The notes under the pieces are model-generated. The model did no database searches. It was not told the DNA's origin and worked only from the letters and a program-made list of their open reading frames with translations. DNA of 64,000 bases from Fukatsuia anoeciicola (lineage in GTDB: Bacteria > Pseudomonadota > Gammaproteobacteria > Enterobacterales > Enterobacteriaceae). The stretch covers positions 62,001 to 126,000 of the forward strand of contig NZ_OZ060923.1 of assembly GCF_964059965.1 (NCBI RefSeq). The letters run 5' to 3'. A program made the position numbers and the translations under genes. Shown in pieces: positions 1 to 10,274 of the stretch (position 1 is the stretch's first letter; each line of letters opens with the position of its first letter).

Positions 1-2
1 AT

Positions 3-2516
3 TATCTAGCTGGACAAAATTACTATCCTGGTCAATATGAGTTTCAATGTTTATATGGTATGGGTGAACCATTATATGAACAGGTAGTTGGTCAAGTCAT
101 TGAAGGTAAACTCAATCGTCCATGTCGAGTTTATGCCCCGGTAGGAACCCATGAAACTTTATTAGCTTACCTAGTACGTCGTTTATTAGAAAATGGTGCT
201 AACACTTCATTTGTCAATCAAATTGCTGATACTACATTAGCATTAGATGATCTAGTTGCTGATCCTATTAAAGCAGTAGAGACAATAGCAGCATTAGAAG
301 GAAGATTAGGTTTACCACATCCGCAAATTCCTTTACCAAAATATCTATATGGTCAGGATCGTCTTAATTCTAGGGGGTTGGATTTATCAAATGAACAATG
401 CTTAGCTTCTTTATCTATATCATTAAGCGCTAAGTTAGATAGTGATGATCCGCTATGGTATTCACAGCCAATTATTGCTACTAAATTTAATCAGGATCTT
501 ATTCAAAACCCTAAAAAACCTATTATAAACCCAGCAGAGCCAAGAGATATAGTCGGTTATGTGCGCGAAACAACTAAAGAAGAAGTTAATCAAGCGTTAG
601 ATGCTGCTACCTCTAATTCAACCTGGTTTTCAACATCTTCCTCTGAACGTGCTGCTATTCTATTACGAGCTGCAGAATTGATGGAAGATCAAATGCAGAG
701 TTTAATTGGCATCTTAGTACGTGAGGCTGGTAAAACTTTTAATAATGCTATTGCCGAAGTGCGTGAATCTATAGATTTTTTGCGTTATTACGCTATAATG
801 GCACGCGATGATTTTCTTAATAAAAATTACTACCCTCTAGGGGCTGTAGTCTGTATTAGTCCATGGAATTTTCCACTTGCTATTTTTACTGGACAAGTTG
901 CTGCTGCCCTTGCTGCAGGCAATGCAGTGTTAGCAAAGCCTGCAGAACCTACCCCACTAGTAGCAGCAAAAGCTGTAGTAATTTTGCTACAGGCAGGTAT
1001 TCCTCAAAATGCTTTACAATTATTACCAGGTAAAGGGGAAAAAGTTGGCGCGTGGCTTGTTAATGATCAACGTATATGTGGTGTAATATTTACTGGTTCA
1101 ACAAAAATTGCAAATTTATTACAACGCAATATAGCTGGCCGTTTAGGACCACAAGGTCAGCCTATTCCATTAATTGCTGAAACTGGTGGTCTAAATGCCA
1201 TGATTGTCGATTCTTCAGCTCTAACAGAACAAGTTGTCACTGATGTTATTGCTTCTGCATTTGATAGTGCCGGACAACGTTGTTCTGCTTTACGTATTCT
1301 ATGTATTCAGGAAGATATTGCTGAACGTACCTTACATATGTTACATAAAGCAATGGCTGAATACCGCATGGGTAATCCAGAACGTTTATCCACGGATATT
1401 GGCCCTGTTATTACTCGTATTGCTAAAGAAGATATTGAAAACCATATTCAAGAAATGCGCATTAAAGGACATAGAGTGTATCAGGCTGCAAGATCTAATG
1501 TTTATGATGAAAAAGAGTGGCAACATGGTACTTTTGTTATGCCAACTTTAATAGAATTAGAAAATTTTGAAGATTTGCAAAAAGAAGTTTTTGGTCCTGT
1601 ATTGCATGTTATCCGTTTTAAACAACAAGATCTAGATATATTAGTTAATAAAATTAATGCTACAGGTTATGGTTTAACTTTAGGTATTCATACTAGAATA
1701 GATGAAACAGTTTCGCGAGTTACTAAACATGCTAAAGTAGGTAATATTTATGTAAATCGTAATATTGTAGGTGCAGTAGTTGGAGTACAACCTTTTGGTG
1801 GTGAAGGATTATCTGGTACTGGGCCAAAAGCAGGTGGCCCACTTTACTTGTATCGCTTATTATCACAATATCCAAAAAATGCTTTATTAATAACATTAAC
1901 CCGCCAAAACAGCCATAAAATACAAGGTATTAATGAGCGTAAACACTTATTAGTAGCTTATAATGCTTTAATTAAATTTTTGTTAACTAAACAAAAAAAA
2001 GAACAACAACAGTTAAAATGGCTTCCGTTAATTCAAGATTATGCTAAATTAGCACAAGGAGGTACTGTATATTTATTACCTGGGCCAACTGGTGAACGCA
2101 ATACCTATACTCTATTACCTAAAGAAAGAGTTCTTTGCCTGGCTGATAATGATGATGATATCTTAATTCAGCTTGCAGCTGTATTAGCAGTAGGTAGTCA
2201 GGTGCTTTGGGTGGATAATAGATTACAAAAAGAGCTATTTTACCAATTACCAGCAACTGTGCAATCTTATATTAGTTTTAGTCACGATTGGAAGATGAGT
2301 AATATTTTCTTTGACGCAGTTATATTTCATGGTGATACTGAACAATTACGCATACTTTGTAAACAAATATCACAAAGAGATGGGCCTATTATTTCAGTAC
2401 AGGGTTTCTCTCGAGGGGAAAGTAATATTCTATTGGAACGTTTATTAATTGAACATACTCTTAGTATCAATACAGCTGCAGTAGGAGGTAATATGAGCTT
2501 AATGACTATTAATTAA
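3..2516 (+). CDS. putA: Bifunctional proline dehydrogenase / P5C dehydrogenase PutA (3' part)
   Basis: PutA oxidises proline to pyrroline-5-carboxylate and then to glutamate. The frame is open from the window edge, so the gene starts outside and the visible 837 codons are the C-terminal part of an approximately 1320-residue protein. The first ATG at 60 is internal: the codons before it read as PutA (EFQCLYGMGEPLYEQV). Visible parts are the end of the proline dehydrogenase barrel, then a complete aldehyde dehydrogenase module with the catalytic Cys in DSAGQRCSALR (codon 1281-1283) and the upstream ETGG glutamate motif. The C-terminal tail ends GGNMSLMTIN, close to the E. coli ending, so the gene is not truncated at 3'. 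The N-terminal DNA-binding domain and FAD site cannot be judged here. Confidence 0.96.
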   Translation, partial: YLAGQNYYPGQYEFQCLYGMGEPLYEQVVGQVIEGKLNRPCRVYAPVGTHETLLAYLVRRLLENGANTSFVNQIADTTLALDDLVADPIKAVETIAALEGRLGLPHPQIPLPKYLYGQDRLNSRGLDLSNEQCLASLSISLSAKLDSDDPLWYSQPIIATKFNQDLIQNPKKPIINPAEPRDIVGYVRETTKEEVNQALDAATSNSTWFSTSSSERAAILLRAAELMEDQMQSLIGILVREAGKTFNNAIAEVRESIDFLRYYAIMARDDFLNKNYYPLGAVVCISPWNFPLAIFTGQVAAALAAGNAVLAKPAEPTPLVAAKAVVILLQAGIPQNALQLLPGKGEKVGAWLVNDQRICGVIFTGSTKIANLLQRNIAGRLGPQGQPIPLIAETGGLNAMIVDSSALTEQVVTDVIASAFDSAGQRCSALRILCIQEDIAERTLHMLHKAMAEYRMGNPERLSTDIGPVITRIAKEDIENHIQEMRIKGHRVYQAARSNVYDEKEWQHGTFVMPTLIELENFEDLQKEVFGPVLHVIRFKQQDLDILVNKINATGYGLTLGIHTRIDETVSRVTKHAKVGNIYVNRNIVGAVVGVQPFGGEGLSGTGPKAGGPLYLYRLLSQYPKNALLITLTRQNSHKIQGINERKHLLVAYNALIKFLLTKQKKEQQQLKWLPLIQDYAKLAQGGTVYLLPGPTGERNTYTLLPKERVLCLADNDDDILIQLAAVLAVGSQVLWVDNRLQKELFYQLPATVQSYISFSHDWKMSNIFFDAVIFHGDTEQLRILCKQISQRDGPIISVQGFSRGESNILLERLLIEHTLSINTAAVGGNMSLMTIN

Positions 2517-3144
2517 TGATTTTTACTAATTTCAATAGATAGTAAAACTAATAGAAGCTCTTTGGAGCCTTTAGATTATTATAATAATAATAATTGATAT
2601 AAATTTGACTGTATTATTAATATTAAAAATTTATTAATAAAAGCTATTTTACTATAAAAATAAATTTTTATATAAATCACTTTTAGTAAAATAGAAAAAT
2701 AATATATTTGATTTCCTTGTAACTAGAATTTATGTAAGAATTTTAGTAAAATTTCTTAAATAGAAAATCTATAAAATCTTAAATAATAAAGGTGCTAAAA
2801 AAAATTTATTAATTGACTAGCACTAAACATGACAAATCTTAAAAAGATAATAAAAATATTAAATAAAACTTATAAGTATAAACGACAAATTTTAATATAA
2901 TAAAGTAAATGTAGCAACACTAAGTATTAACTAAACATGCATTAAATAGATATATTTATTTTAATAATAATTAATTTTTTATTTTGTACTATTTATTTTT
3001 TTTTATATATCTCTTATGATTAATTTTCTATCAAAATAGCTTACATTATTTATAATAAATGCAATCCTATAACTCTATTAATTAAGAATATTTTTGGTAA
3101 ATTATAATAAATAATAGTCTATTATACTCTGCTAATATAATTAA
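2517..3144. other. AT-rich intergenic region between putA and sitD
   Basis: The region separates the 3' ends of two convergent genes. A weak hairpin (GCTC-TTTG-GAGC) lies about 40 nt after putA. I see no ORF, tRNA or recognisable gene remnant in the rest. Confidence 0.5.
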
Positions 3145-3957
3145 TTAAGTGATAATTAGTGCAATAATAAAAAATAATGCTTGTATAATGATAATACAAG
3201 GACCTGTTGCGCCATCGATATAAAAACTAATTAGTGTTCCTAATACTGAAGAAATGACTGAAATTAATGTCGCAACAATTAACATTTTATTAAAACTATT
3301 ATGGCAAAGTATAAAAGCAATAACACCTGGTGCAATTAACATAGCTATTACTAATATTACACCAACAACTTGTAATGAAGCAACAATCGTTAATGCTAAT
3401 AAACATAACAAACTGTAATGAAGTAACTTAATTGGTAATCCTATTATTTTTGCATAGTTAGGATCAAAACAATATAAGATAAAATCTTTATATTTTAATA
3501 ATACAAGTAAAAAAATAAAGCAAGCAATCCATAGTGTTTGTTTGAATTCAGTAAAAGTAATTCCTAGTATATTACCAAATAGAATATGGCTAAGATGTTG
3601 ATCAGTATCGATTTGTGAAAATAACACAATACCTAAAGCAAACATACCAGAAAACACGATCCCCATTACAGTATCTTCTTTAACTCGGCTATTATTCTTT
3701 AAATACCCTGTTGCTAAAGCACAAAAAATACCAGAGAAAAAAGCACCTATAGCCAGTGGAATACCAAGTAGAAATGCAAACACAATACCAGGCAATACTG
3801 CATGAGAAATAGCGTCACCCATTAATGACCAGCCTTTAAGTACTAAATAGCAAGAAAGTATCGCACAAACTATACCAGTAATGATAGCTATTAGCATTGC
3901 TCGTTGCATAAAAGGATAAGAAAGTGGCTCACTAATAAAACTAAATAGTGTGTGCAT
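3145..3957 (-). CDS. sitD: Mn/Fe ABC transporter permease SitD
   Basis: Second membrane subunit of the ABC-3 family manganese/iron importer (SitD/YfeD type), 270 residues with about eight hydrophobic spans. Near the N-terminus it has the typical LKGWSLMGDAISHAVLPGIV segment of this family, and the C-terminal half has GVILVIAMLIAPG. It is the last gene of a four-gene minus-strand operon; its ATG overlaps the sitC stop by one base (TAATG), indicating translational coupling. The length is close to known SitD proteins and I see no frame break. It would act in the inner membrane with SitC, energised by SitB and fed by SitA. Confidence 0.88.
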   Translation of the reverse strand: MHTLFSFISEPLSYPFMQRAMLIAIITGIVCAILSCYLVLKGWSLMGDAISHAVLPGIVFAFLLGIPLAIGAFFSGIFCALATGYLKNNSRVKEDTVMGIVFSGMFALGIVLFSQIDTDQHLSHILFGNILGITFTEFKQTLWIACFIFLLVLLKYKDFILYCFDPNYAKIIGLPIKLLHYSLLCLLALTIVASLQVVGVILVIAMLIAPGVIAFILCHNSFNKMLIVATLISVISSVLGTLISFYIDGATGPCIIIIQALFFIIALIIT

Positions 3958-4823
3958 TAACTATCTCCTTGCGTAATAAAAGATCGCTTTGTACAATAAC
4001 GCTTTAATAATAAACCATGTTTAGGAGCAAAGAAAAAAGCTAGTAAAAATAACAATGTTTGTAATATTACTATGATACCACCTGTTGCACCATTAAGATA
4101 AAAACTTAAATAAGTACCAAATACACTGGTAAATGCCCCCATAATTATAGAAATAATTAGTAAGTGACTAAAACGATCAGTTAGTAAATAAGCTGTTGCA
4201 CCTGGAGTAATGACCATCGCAATAACAAGTATTACACCAACTGTCTGCAAGGCAGTTACTATACAGGCACTTAGCAATATAAAAAATAATAGTTTTAAGC
4301 GCAATGGAGACAAACCTAGTGAAAATGCATAATTTTCATCAAAAAATACAACTAATAAATCTTTCCATTTTAGATATAAAACAATAAAAGAAATTAAAGC
4401 AATAATTTCAATCTGTAATATATCTATATCAGCAATACCTAAAATATTACCTAAAATAATTGATTGCACATTAACTGAAATAGGGTTAAGAGAAATAATT
4501 AATAACCCAGCGGCAAAAAATATAGAAAAAATAAAACCAATAATCGCATCCTCACGTAACCGTGTGATATGACGAATTAACATCATTGCTAATATTGCTA
4601 ATATTCCAGTAAAAAATGCGCCCATAATATAGGGTAATCCTAGAACATAAGCACCAGCTACACCAGGTACTACTGAATGAGAAAGTGCATCACCTATCAG
4701 TGACCAACCTTTAAGTATCAAGTAAGCAGAAAGAAAGGCGCATATACCGCCGACAATCATGCTAACCCACATAGCTTTAACCATATAATTATAATTAAAA
4801 GGTTGTAATAAGAGTTCTAACAT
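3957..4823 (-). CDS. sitC: Mn/Fe ABC transporter permease SitC
   Basis: First membrane subunit of the Sit/Yfe importer, 288 residues and a paralogue of SitD: both share the LKGWSL-GDA-SH signature (LILKGWSLIGDALSHSVVPG here) and GVILVIAMVITPG in the second half. About eight membrane spans are predicted by hydrophobicity. Its start overlaps the sitB stop by one base (TAATG) and its stop overlaps the sitD start in the same way. A short basic tail follows the last span. No missing segments are apparent. Confidence 0.88.
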   Translation of the reverse strand: MLELLLQPFNYNYMVKAMWVSMIVGGICAFLSAYLILKGWSLIGDALSHSVVPGVAGAYVLGLPYIMGAFFTGILAILAMMLIRHITRLREDAIIGFIFSIFFAAGLLIISLNPISVNVQSIILGNILGIADIDILQIEIIALISFIVLYLKWKDLLVVFFDENYAFSLGLSPLRLKLLFFILLSACIVTALQTVGVILVIAMVITPGATAYLLTDRFSHLLIISIIMGAFTSVFGTYLSFYLNGATGGIIVILQTLLFLLAFFFAPKHGLLLKRYCTKRSFITQGDS

Positions 4824-5713
4824 TATATATGAACCCTCTTTTTCTGACTATGTGTTGGTGGATTATTTTTGCTATGACCATAAAATACAGCAGGACGTTC
4901 ATCATCAGTAATTACTGTGATAGATTGTGCATTATTATTATTATATAATGTAGAACTAGAAAGGTTAATATGTCGTAGTACACCTCCAAAAGTCATTTCT
5001 AGGTTTTTTTGTGTAAAAGTAGTTTTCGTAGATCCGGCAACCAATACTTTTTGATTAATTAAAATTACATGATCACAAAATTCTGGAACGCTACCTAAAT
5101 TATGAGTAGAAACTAAAATTAAATGCCCTTTATCACGTAAGATACGTAGCAACTTAATGATAGCATTTTCCGTTTTAACATCAACTCCGGTAAAAGGTTC
5201 ATCGAGTAATAACACGGATCCTTGTTGTGCTAAGGCGCGCGCCAGAAATACTCTTTTTTTCTGCCCCCCAGAAAGTTCGCTAATTTGGCGACAACGTAAC
5301 GCTGATAAATCGACTTGCTCAATTGCTTGAGTAACAATAGCATGATCATGAGCATTAGGAATACGCAAAAAATTCATTTTACCATAACGCCCCATCATTA
5401 CGACATCTTCGATTAATACAGGAAAGTTCCAGTCAATTTCTTCAGTTTGTGGAACATAAGCAATGATATTATGTTTTAACGCCTCTTTTATTGACCTATT
5501 ATTAAGCCTTATTACACCAATAGTTGGTTTTACGAGTCCCATAATGCTTTTAAATAGTGTTGATTTACCACTACCGTTTACCCCTACCAAAGCACAAATA
5601 GTACTACCATTTAAGGTAAAACTAGCATTATGGATAGCGGTATGTCCGTTGCTATAAGTAACAGAAACATTGTCAACTACTAGCTTAGGATGGGCAAATG
5701 TTTTACTTGTCAT
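4823..5713 (-). CDS. sitB: Mn/Fe ABC transporter ATPase SitB
   Basis: Cytoplasmic ATPase of the importer, 296 residues. All ABC motifs are readable in order: Walker A GVNGSGKST, Q-loop region AYVPQTEEIDW (typical of metal-type ABC-3 ATPases), signature LSGGQKKR, Walker B LLLDEPFTGVD and switch histidine VSTHN. The gene overlaps sitA by four bases (ATGA) and sitC by one, so the four genes form one transcript. The last roughly 50 residues are a variable tail rich in Asn, Ser and basic residues. Confidence 0.9.
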   Translation of the reverse strand: MTSKTFAHPKLVVDNVSVTYSNGHTAIHNASFTLNGSTICALVGVNGSGKSTLFKSIMGLVKPTIGVIRLNNRSIKEALKHNIIAYVPQTEEIDWNFPVLIEDVVMMGRYGKMNFLRIPNAHDHAIVTQAIEQVDLSALRCRQISELSGGQKKRVFLARALAQQGSVLLLDEPFTGVDVKTENAIIKLLRILRDKGHLILVSTHNLGSVPEFCDHVILINQKVLVAGSTKTTFTQKNLEMTFGGVLRHINLSSSTLYNNNNAQSITVITDDERPAVFYGHSKNNPPTHSQKKRVHI

Positions 5714-6648
5714 TGACTAAATCCTTTTGCAATAGTATTAATAGTAATATTAAGTAAATCAATATAAGTATGTACTATACCTTTCTTATTTGAGAGCGAA
5801 TCAACATATAACACACCACCATATTGCGCTTGAGTTTCTTTAGTAATTTGTTTTGCTGGTTTATCAGAAACAGTACTTTCACTAAATATTACTGGAATAT
5901 TATGAGCACGAACAGTATCGATAACATTACGTACTTGTTGTGGTGTACCTTGTTCTTCAGCATTAATTGGCCATAAATAAATTTCTTTAAACTTATAGTC
6001 TTTTGCTAAATAACTAAATGCACCTTCACTAGTTACTAACCAACATTGTTCTTCTGGAATATGCGATAAACGCATACGTAATGGAGCATCTAACGCAATA
6101 ATCTTAGCGGCATAAATTTTAGCATTATGATTATAAATCTCAATATGGGTAGGATCATATTTAACTAGCGCTTTACGAATGTTTTCAATATAAATTAGTG
6201 CATTAGATATTGACATCCAAGCATGGGGATTGGGGTTTTTTCTATAAGAACCTTCACGGATTGGTAATGGATTAATGCCTACAGTAACAATAGCAGAAGG
6301 AACTTGTTTAATTTTTTCAAAAAATGGTTCAAACCAATGCTCTAGTTTCATTCCATTCCATAAAATTAAATTAGCAGATTGAGCTTTAACGATATCATGA
6401 GGTGTTGGCTGGTAACCATGAATTTCAGCTCCAGGCTTAATAATAGATTCTACAATAGCTGCATCACCAGCAATATTCTGTGCTATATCTTGAATAATTG
6501 TAAAAGTAGTAATAACTTTAAATTTGTTTTCGGCATTAACAATACGAGTTGCGAACAAGAAAAATAAGAATAAAATTAATAAAATAAGACTATAAAAAAT
6601 AATCTGTCGGATAATAGCTAAATAAAGTTTACTACAATGAATTAACAT
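5710..6648 (-). CDS. sitA: Periplasmic Mn/Fe-binding protein SitA
   Basis: Solute-binding component of the importer, cluster-9 (ZnuA/PsaA) family, 312 residues. A long hydrophobic N-terminus ending ATRIVNAENK looks like a signal peptide with the cleavage site after Ala. Metal-ligand contexts are present: HGYQPTPHD, NPHAWMS and the C-terminal YVDSLS. First gene of sitABCD. Family members import Mn(II) and Fe(II) and are usually repressed by Fur or MntR; I could not identify a convincing operator in the AT-rich upstream region. Mn/Fe specificity is inferred from the closest family resemblance (SitA/YfeA), not from the ligands alone. Confidence 0.88.
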   Translation of the reverse strand: MLIHCSKLYLAIIRQIIFYSLILLILFLFFLFATRIVNAENKFKVITTFTIIQDIAQNIAGDAAIVESIIKPGAEIHGYQPTPHDIVKAQSANLILWNGMKLEHWFEPFFEKIKQVPSAIVTVGINPLPIREGSYRKNPNPHAWMSISNALIYIENIRKALVKYDPTHIEIYNHNAKIYAAKIIALDAPLRMRLSHIPEEQCWLVTSEGAFSYLAKDYKFKEIYLWPINAEEQGTPQQVRNVIDTVRAHNIPVIFSESTVSDKPAKQITKETQAQYGGVLYVDSLSNKKGIVHTYIDLLNITINTIAKGFSQ

Positions 6649-7383
6649 GGTAAAAATACCTTATTTTAAATAAAATAATTTAGTACTTCGTACATTAAAT
6701 TATATAAAAAGTCTAACTTATAAATAAACTAATTTAATTAATTAAATAATTAATATTAAATAATAGGTATAACATAATCTTTAAATTTTTTGCAGTTTTA
6801 TGTAAACTTTTATTAACATACGATACTTACTTACCTATAAGAATTAGGATTTAAATTATTTTCTATACAAAATATATTTTATTATTAATATATTACTGTT
6901 ATTTATTTATTGCTAATTTTTGATAGAGATAAAAATACCTTTCTTAATACTTAAATGTAAGTTAACTAACTTTTAGCATTAATAACCAGTAAAATCTAAT
7001 AAAATTAGAATTATTTAGATATTCCTAATAATATAGTTTTAATACAAATATTATTTCTAATATAGTAATGTCATTAGAATAAGCAAGTAGTCGAATATTA
7101 TAAAATTACTAACATGAATCAAACATATTATTAAGTATTACTTGAAAATAATGTATAAAATATACATAATTTAACCTGCTTACTTGGAATTTATTATTAA
7201 AGTTAAATGTTATAATAAACTTTTATAAAACTATAATGCTTAGCATGTTATATATAGCTCATATCAAAAAATATTTAAAGTACTTATTAATTTCTTTTTA
7301 TTTTATCTAAAAAATAGAATATATTTTGTTTGTTTTCTTTTAAAAATAGTAAAAAAGATTAGAATAAGTGATAATTAATTTTA
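6649..7383. other. AT-rich intergenic region upstream of sitA
   Basis: It should contain the sitABCD promoter on the minus strand and the 3' end of the ligase transcript. I see no open frame, RNA gene or readable gene remnant. Confidence 0.45.
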
Positions 7384-8610
7384 TTATTTTTTAAGATCTT
7401 GTACTGGCCAACTGTAACTAGCTAAGATAGCGGTAAGAATAATAAATAAGTGACCCTCAGAAAAATCAAGTATAAATGAATTAAAAAAATTACTTACTAC
7501 GTAACTACTTAATAATGCAATAAAAAGATTTCTAATTATAGAAGTTTGTTGCCAAATAACATAAAATAAACATAATATCCAACTAAGAAAAAGAGTCAAT
7601 CCTACTAATCCTGATTGGGTAGTTTGTATTAAGTATTCATTATGTGGGTTATTAATACTATAGCCTTCTGTAGGAATAGAATAAAAAAAACTACCAGCTC
7701 CTTGACCAAATAAAGGAGATTGTTTTATTAACTGTAAAGATCTTGATATAAATACTGTACGTAATCCCATAGAACTATAACAAGAAGCATTTGAATTTTT
7801 ATTATTTGCTATCATGCACCTCTTGATTTCTTCTATACCTATTTTTACTTGATCACTGGCTTTATTAGGCACTATAATAAGAATATAACCTAAAACTAAT
7901 ATACTTATTATTGCCATAAACTTCTGGCGAGGGGGCAAAGATAAAAATATCCAAGTAATAAAAGCAACTATTAAAGCAGCATAACCTGTTCGACCTTCAA
8001 CCATAAAGAACACATTATAGATTGCTATGGATACTAAAAAAGCATAACTATAACGTTTTATACCTTTATAAGAAAAAGCTTGTGTTAACCAGATAACTGC
8101 AGCTAAGGCCATAAAAAAATTTTGAGTAATATGTAGCTTAAAAACAGTGGGGTTACTTGGAGAGCCACTTCCTAAGGGAAGGTGAAAAATAAATATCAGT
8201 AAGCTAAAAACTAATATAATAACATTAGCTAGTAAAAAACCTTTAATAAAATAGGTAATTAAAGAACGAGAAAGCAAGAAAAATAATGTTAATGGCATTA
8301 CATATAGTAATTTTTTATACTTATTAACTATTTCTAAACCATACGGATTTTGTTGATTTAGCAAAGAAAATACTAATAGTAAAAACATAATAGCAGGCAA
8401 CCAGATTAATGGATGTTGCACTAATTTTTTAATGTAATGACTATTATATTTTAATGATACATAAATTAATATTAAAATAAGAATACAATTTATCAAAAAA
8501 GTAGATATAGGCAATGAAAAACCTAATAAAAATGCTATTATATAAGATGATATATAGAGATATTTAGTAATAATAGAATGGTACTTAATCAAGAAAGTAA
8601 AAGAAGCCAT
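7384..8610 (-). CDS. O-antigen ligase / polymerase family membrane protein
   Basis: Polytopic inner-membrane protein of the Wzy_C/RfaL family, 408 residues with about ten to twelve hydrophobic spans. Family landmarks are GRTGYAAL around residue 205-212 and, in the large periplasmic loop, GQGAGSFFY followed by INNPHNEYL, whose conserved His is needed in WaaL ligases. The likely role is joining O-antigen or another polymer to lipid A-core, but a polymerase role cannot be excluded by sequence. No LPS neighbours are present, so the substrate is unknown. The ATG follows an AAGGAG sequence with no spacer, which is unusually tight. Confidence 0.75.
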   Translation of the reverse strand: MASFTFLIKYHSIITKYLYISSYIIAFLLGFSLPISTFLINCILILILIYVSLKYNSHYIKKLVQHPLIWLPAIMFLLLVFSLLNQQNPYGLEIVNKYKKLLYVMPLTLFFLLSRSLITYFIKGFLLANVIILVFSLLIFIFHLPLGSGSPSNPTVFKLHITQNFFMALAAVIWLTQAFSYKGIKRYSYAFLVSIAIYNVFFMVEGRTGYAALIVAFITWIFLSLPPRQKFMAIISILVLGYILIIVPNKASDQVKIGIEEIKRCMIANNKNSNASCYSSMGLRTVFISRSLQLIKQSPLFGQGAGSFFYSIPTEGYSINNPHNEYLIQTTQSGLVGLTLFLSWILCLFYVIWQQTSIIRNLFIALLSSYVVSNFFNSFILDFSEGHLFIILTAILASYSWPVQDLKK

Positions 8611-9208
8611 CTCCTTGTAACTCCAGCAATAAGACTAACAATAAGTAAGCAGATAAAATATTACTTAAATATTTAATGTAAGTACTACGATAAAGATAGT
8701 ATCGTGTGTGATTAAATTCCTATTTAAGTTTATTAAAATATTTTATCATTTCTATTTTTAAAATTAGCTAATAAATTTTTTTCTATTTATTTAAAGCACT
8801 TTTTAATTTACTTAAAAATAGATTTATATCTTTGTAAATACTAATAATTTTAGTATTAGTTTTTAATAATTTACAAAAATATAAATAGTTTTAATTAGAA
8901 AAATACACCTTAAAAGCTCAAATAATTATTGATAAAAAGCAAAGAAATTATATGATATATTATTATATCAAGTTATTTAAGGGGACTAATTTATAAATAT
9001 ATTCTATAATATAAAGCACTAAGTACTTTATATTTTACAGTTAATTATTTTGGGATTTATCTTTATATAAGAGAAATAAAAGGCTTCTAAAACGGCTATT
9101 CTAATCCATTAGAATCAGTTTAAGTGTTTATTATAATCCAGATAACTAATTATTTTAAATATTTTATATTTAATAAACTTAAACTAAAAATATTTTATCT
9201 TAAAGAGA
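8611..9208. other. AT-rich intergenic region
   Basis: This region lies between the ligase-like gene and the end of ftnA. I see nothing identifiable in it beyond low-complexity A/T runs. Confidence 0.45.
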
Positions 9209-9724
9209 TTATTCTATAGTATGATGTTGTAAGTTACTTGCCATAGATTGTAAATCCTTATCAACCAAAAATAATGAACTACCACTATCACCAACTAATG
9301 TAAATTTATCTACCACAGATTTAAACAGTTTTTCTTCTTCATTTTGCTCAGCAATATACCATTGTAAAAAATTAAAAGTAAGAAAATCCTTTGTATTTAA
9401 TGCAATATTAGCTAGATTATTAATTTTTTCTGTAATCTCTTGTTCGTGTGCATAAGTATATTTAAAAACATTTTCTAATGAGTTAAACTTAACTGGTGGT
9501 TCCTTTATTAAACCTATAAAGGCCAATGCTCCAGTATTACTTAAGTAATCAAATAAACGTTGCATATGCTTCATTTCTTCTTGAGAATGTATTTTTAAAA
9601 ATGCAGCAGCACCATCAAAACCTTTATAACGACAATAAGCACTTGTTTGTAAATAAAGATTTGCTGAATAAAGTTCTAAATTTAATTGTTCATTAAGGTA
9701 TTCTGCCATTGTTTTTGCTAGCAT
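9209..9724 (-). CDS. ftnA: Non-haem ferritin FtnA
   Basis: Iron-storage ferritin forming a 24-subunit shell that oxidises Fe(II) and stores it as a mineral core. The 171-residue protein is slightly longer than the 165-residue E. coli FtnA. Ferroxidase residues are kept at the same numbers as in E. coli: Glu17, Glu50, His53 (QEEMKHM), Glu94 (YAHEQE), Gln127 and Glu130 (IAEQNEEE). A ribosome site AAGGA lies ahead of the ATG. It fits with the nearby sitABCD importer as an iron-handling gene, although the two are transcribed separately. Confidence 0.94.
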   Translation of the reverse strand: MLAKTMAEYLNEQLNLELYSANLYLQTSAYCRYKGFDGAAAFLKIHSQEEMKHMQRLFDYLSNTGALAFIGLIKEPPVKFNSLENVFKYTYAHEQEITEKINNLANIALNTKDFLTFNFLQWYIAEQNEEEKLFKSVVDKFTLVGDSGSSLFLVDKDLQSMASNLQHHTIE

Positions 9725-9947
9725 GATAATTATCCTTATTTATAATATAAAATTAATAAATACATTATGACAAAATAAAAATAAAAATAAAGTATATTAA
9801 TACTGATTGATAGAAAATGCTGCTAATAATTTATATTTTAGACTAAGATATAAATTTTCTAAAATTATTAAATAAAAATTTAAATTATGATTATTATTTT
9901 TATAAGAAATGGTTTCTATAAATAATAAAGATATTAGAAAATAAAAA
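9725..9947. other. Intergenic region upstream of ftnA
   Basis: It presumably carries the ftnA promoter on the minus strand. I see no other feature before the inverted repeat that begins at 9948. Confidence 0.35.
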
Positions 9948-10274
9948 ATTTCGTCAACATGTATTAGTTATTAAAGAAAATAAGTTCTAATCTACATAAA
10001 CAACAATACACTTTGGTATAGGAAATAATAGTCTGAATAATAAATTAAATAAATTAACATCACTTAACATTTAATAAAATTATTACTAAATAGATAGAAT
10101 GGTATTCTTGCTTAGTATAGAGAGCTATTTTAATAATTATTAATACAGAATACTTAGTATCTAGAGTGGAAGTATTGGAAGTATCTATCACGCATTAAGG
10201 TATATTAAATTTTGCTATAAAATTTAGTATAGATTCTATAATCTACATTTTAGTAACTAGAATATGTACTAATT
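9948..10274 (+). repeat. Inverted repeat 1, left copy
   Basis: This 327-bp segment recurs in reverse complement at 38521-38846. By eye I count about nine substitutions and two small indels, so roughly 97% identity. Both edges are sharp: homology starts at ATTTCGTCAACAT and ends at ACTAATT. No frame is open through it in either copy, and I could not match it to a known gene or insertion sequence. The two copies differ by a one-base indel near the start, consistent with non-coding or decayed sequence. Confidence 0.9.

Noticed and set aside
1234..1551. Plus-strand frame inside putA
   Set aside because: It is an alternative frame of a strongly conserved dehydrogenase region and reads as hydrophobic low-complexity sequence.
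9961..10060. Inverted repeat 1 as a remnant of a protein gene (fragments such as RQHVLVIKEN)
   Set aside because: The apparent peptide is short, broken by stops and not matched to any family I can name, so I leave it as an unassigned repeat.
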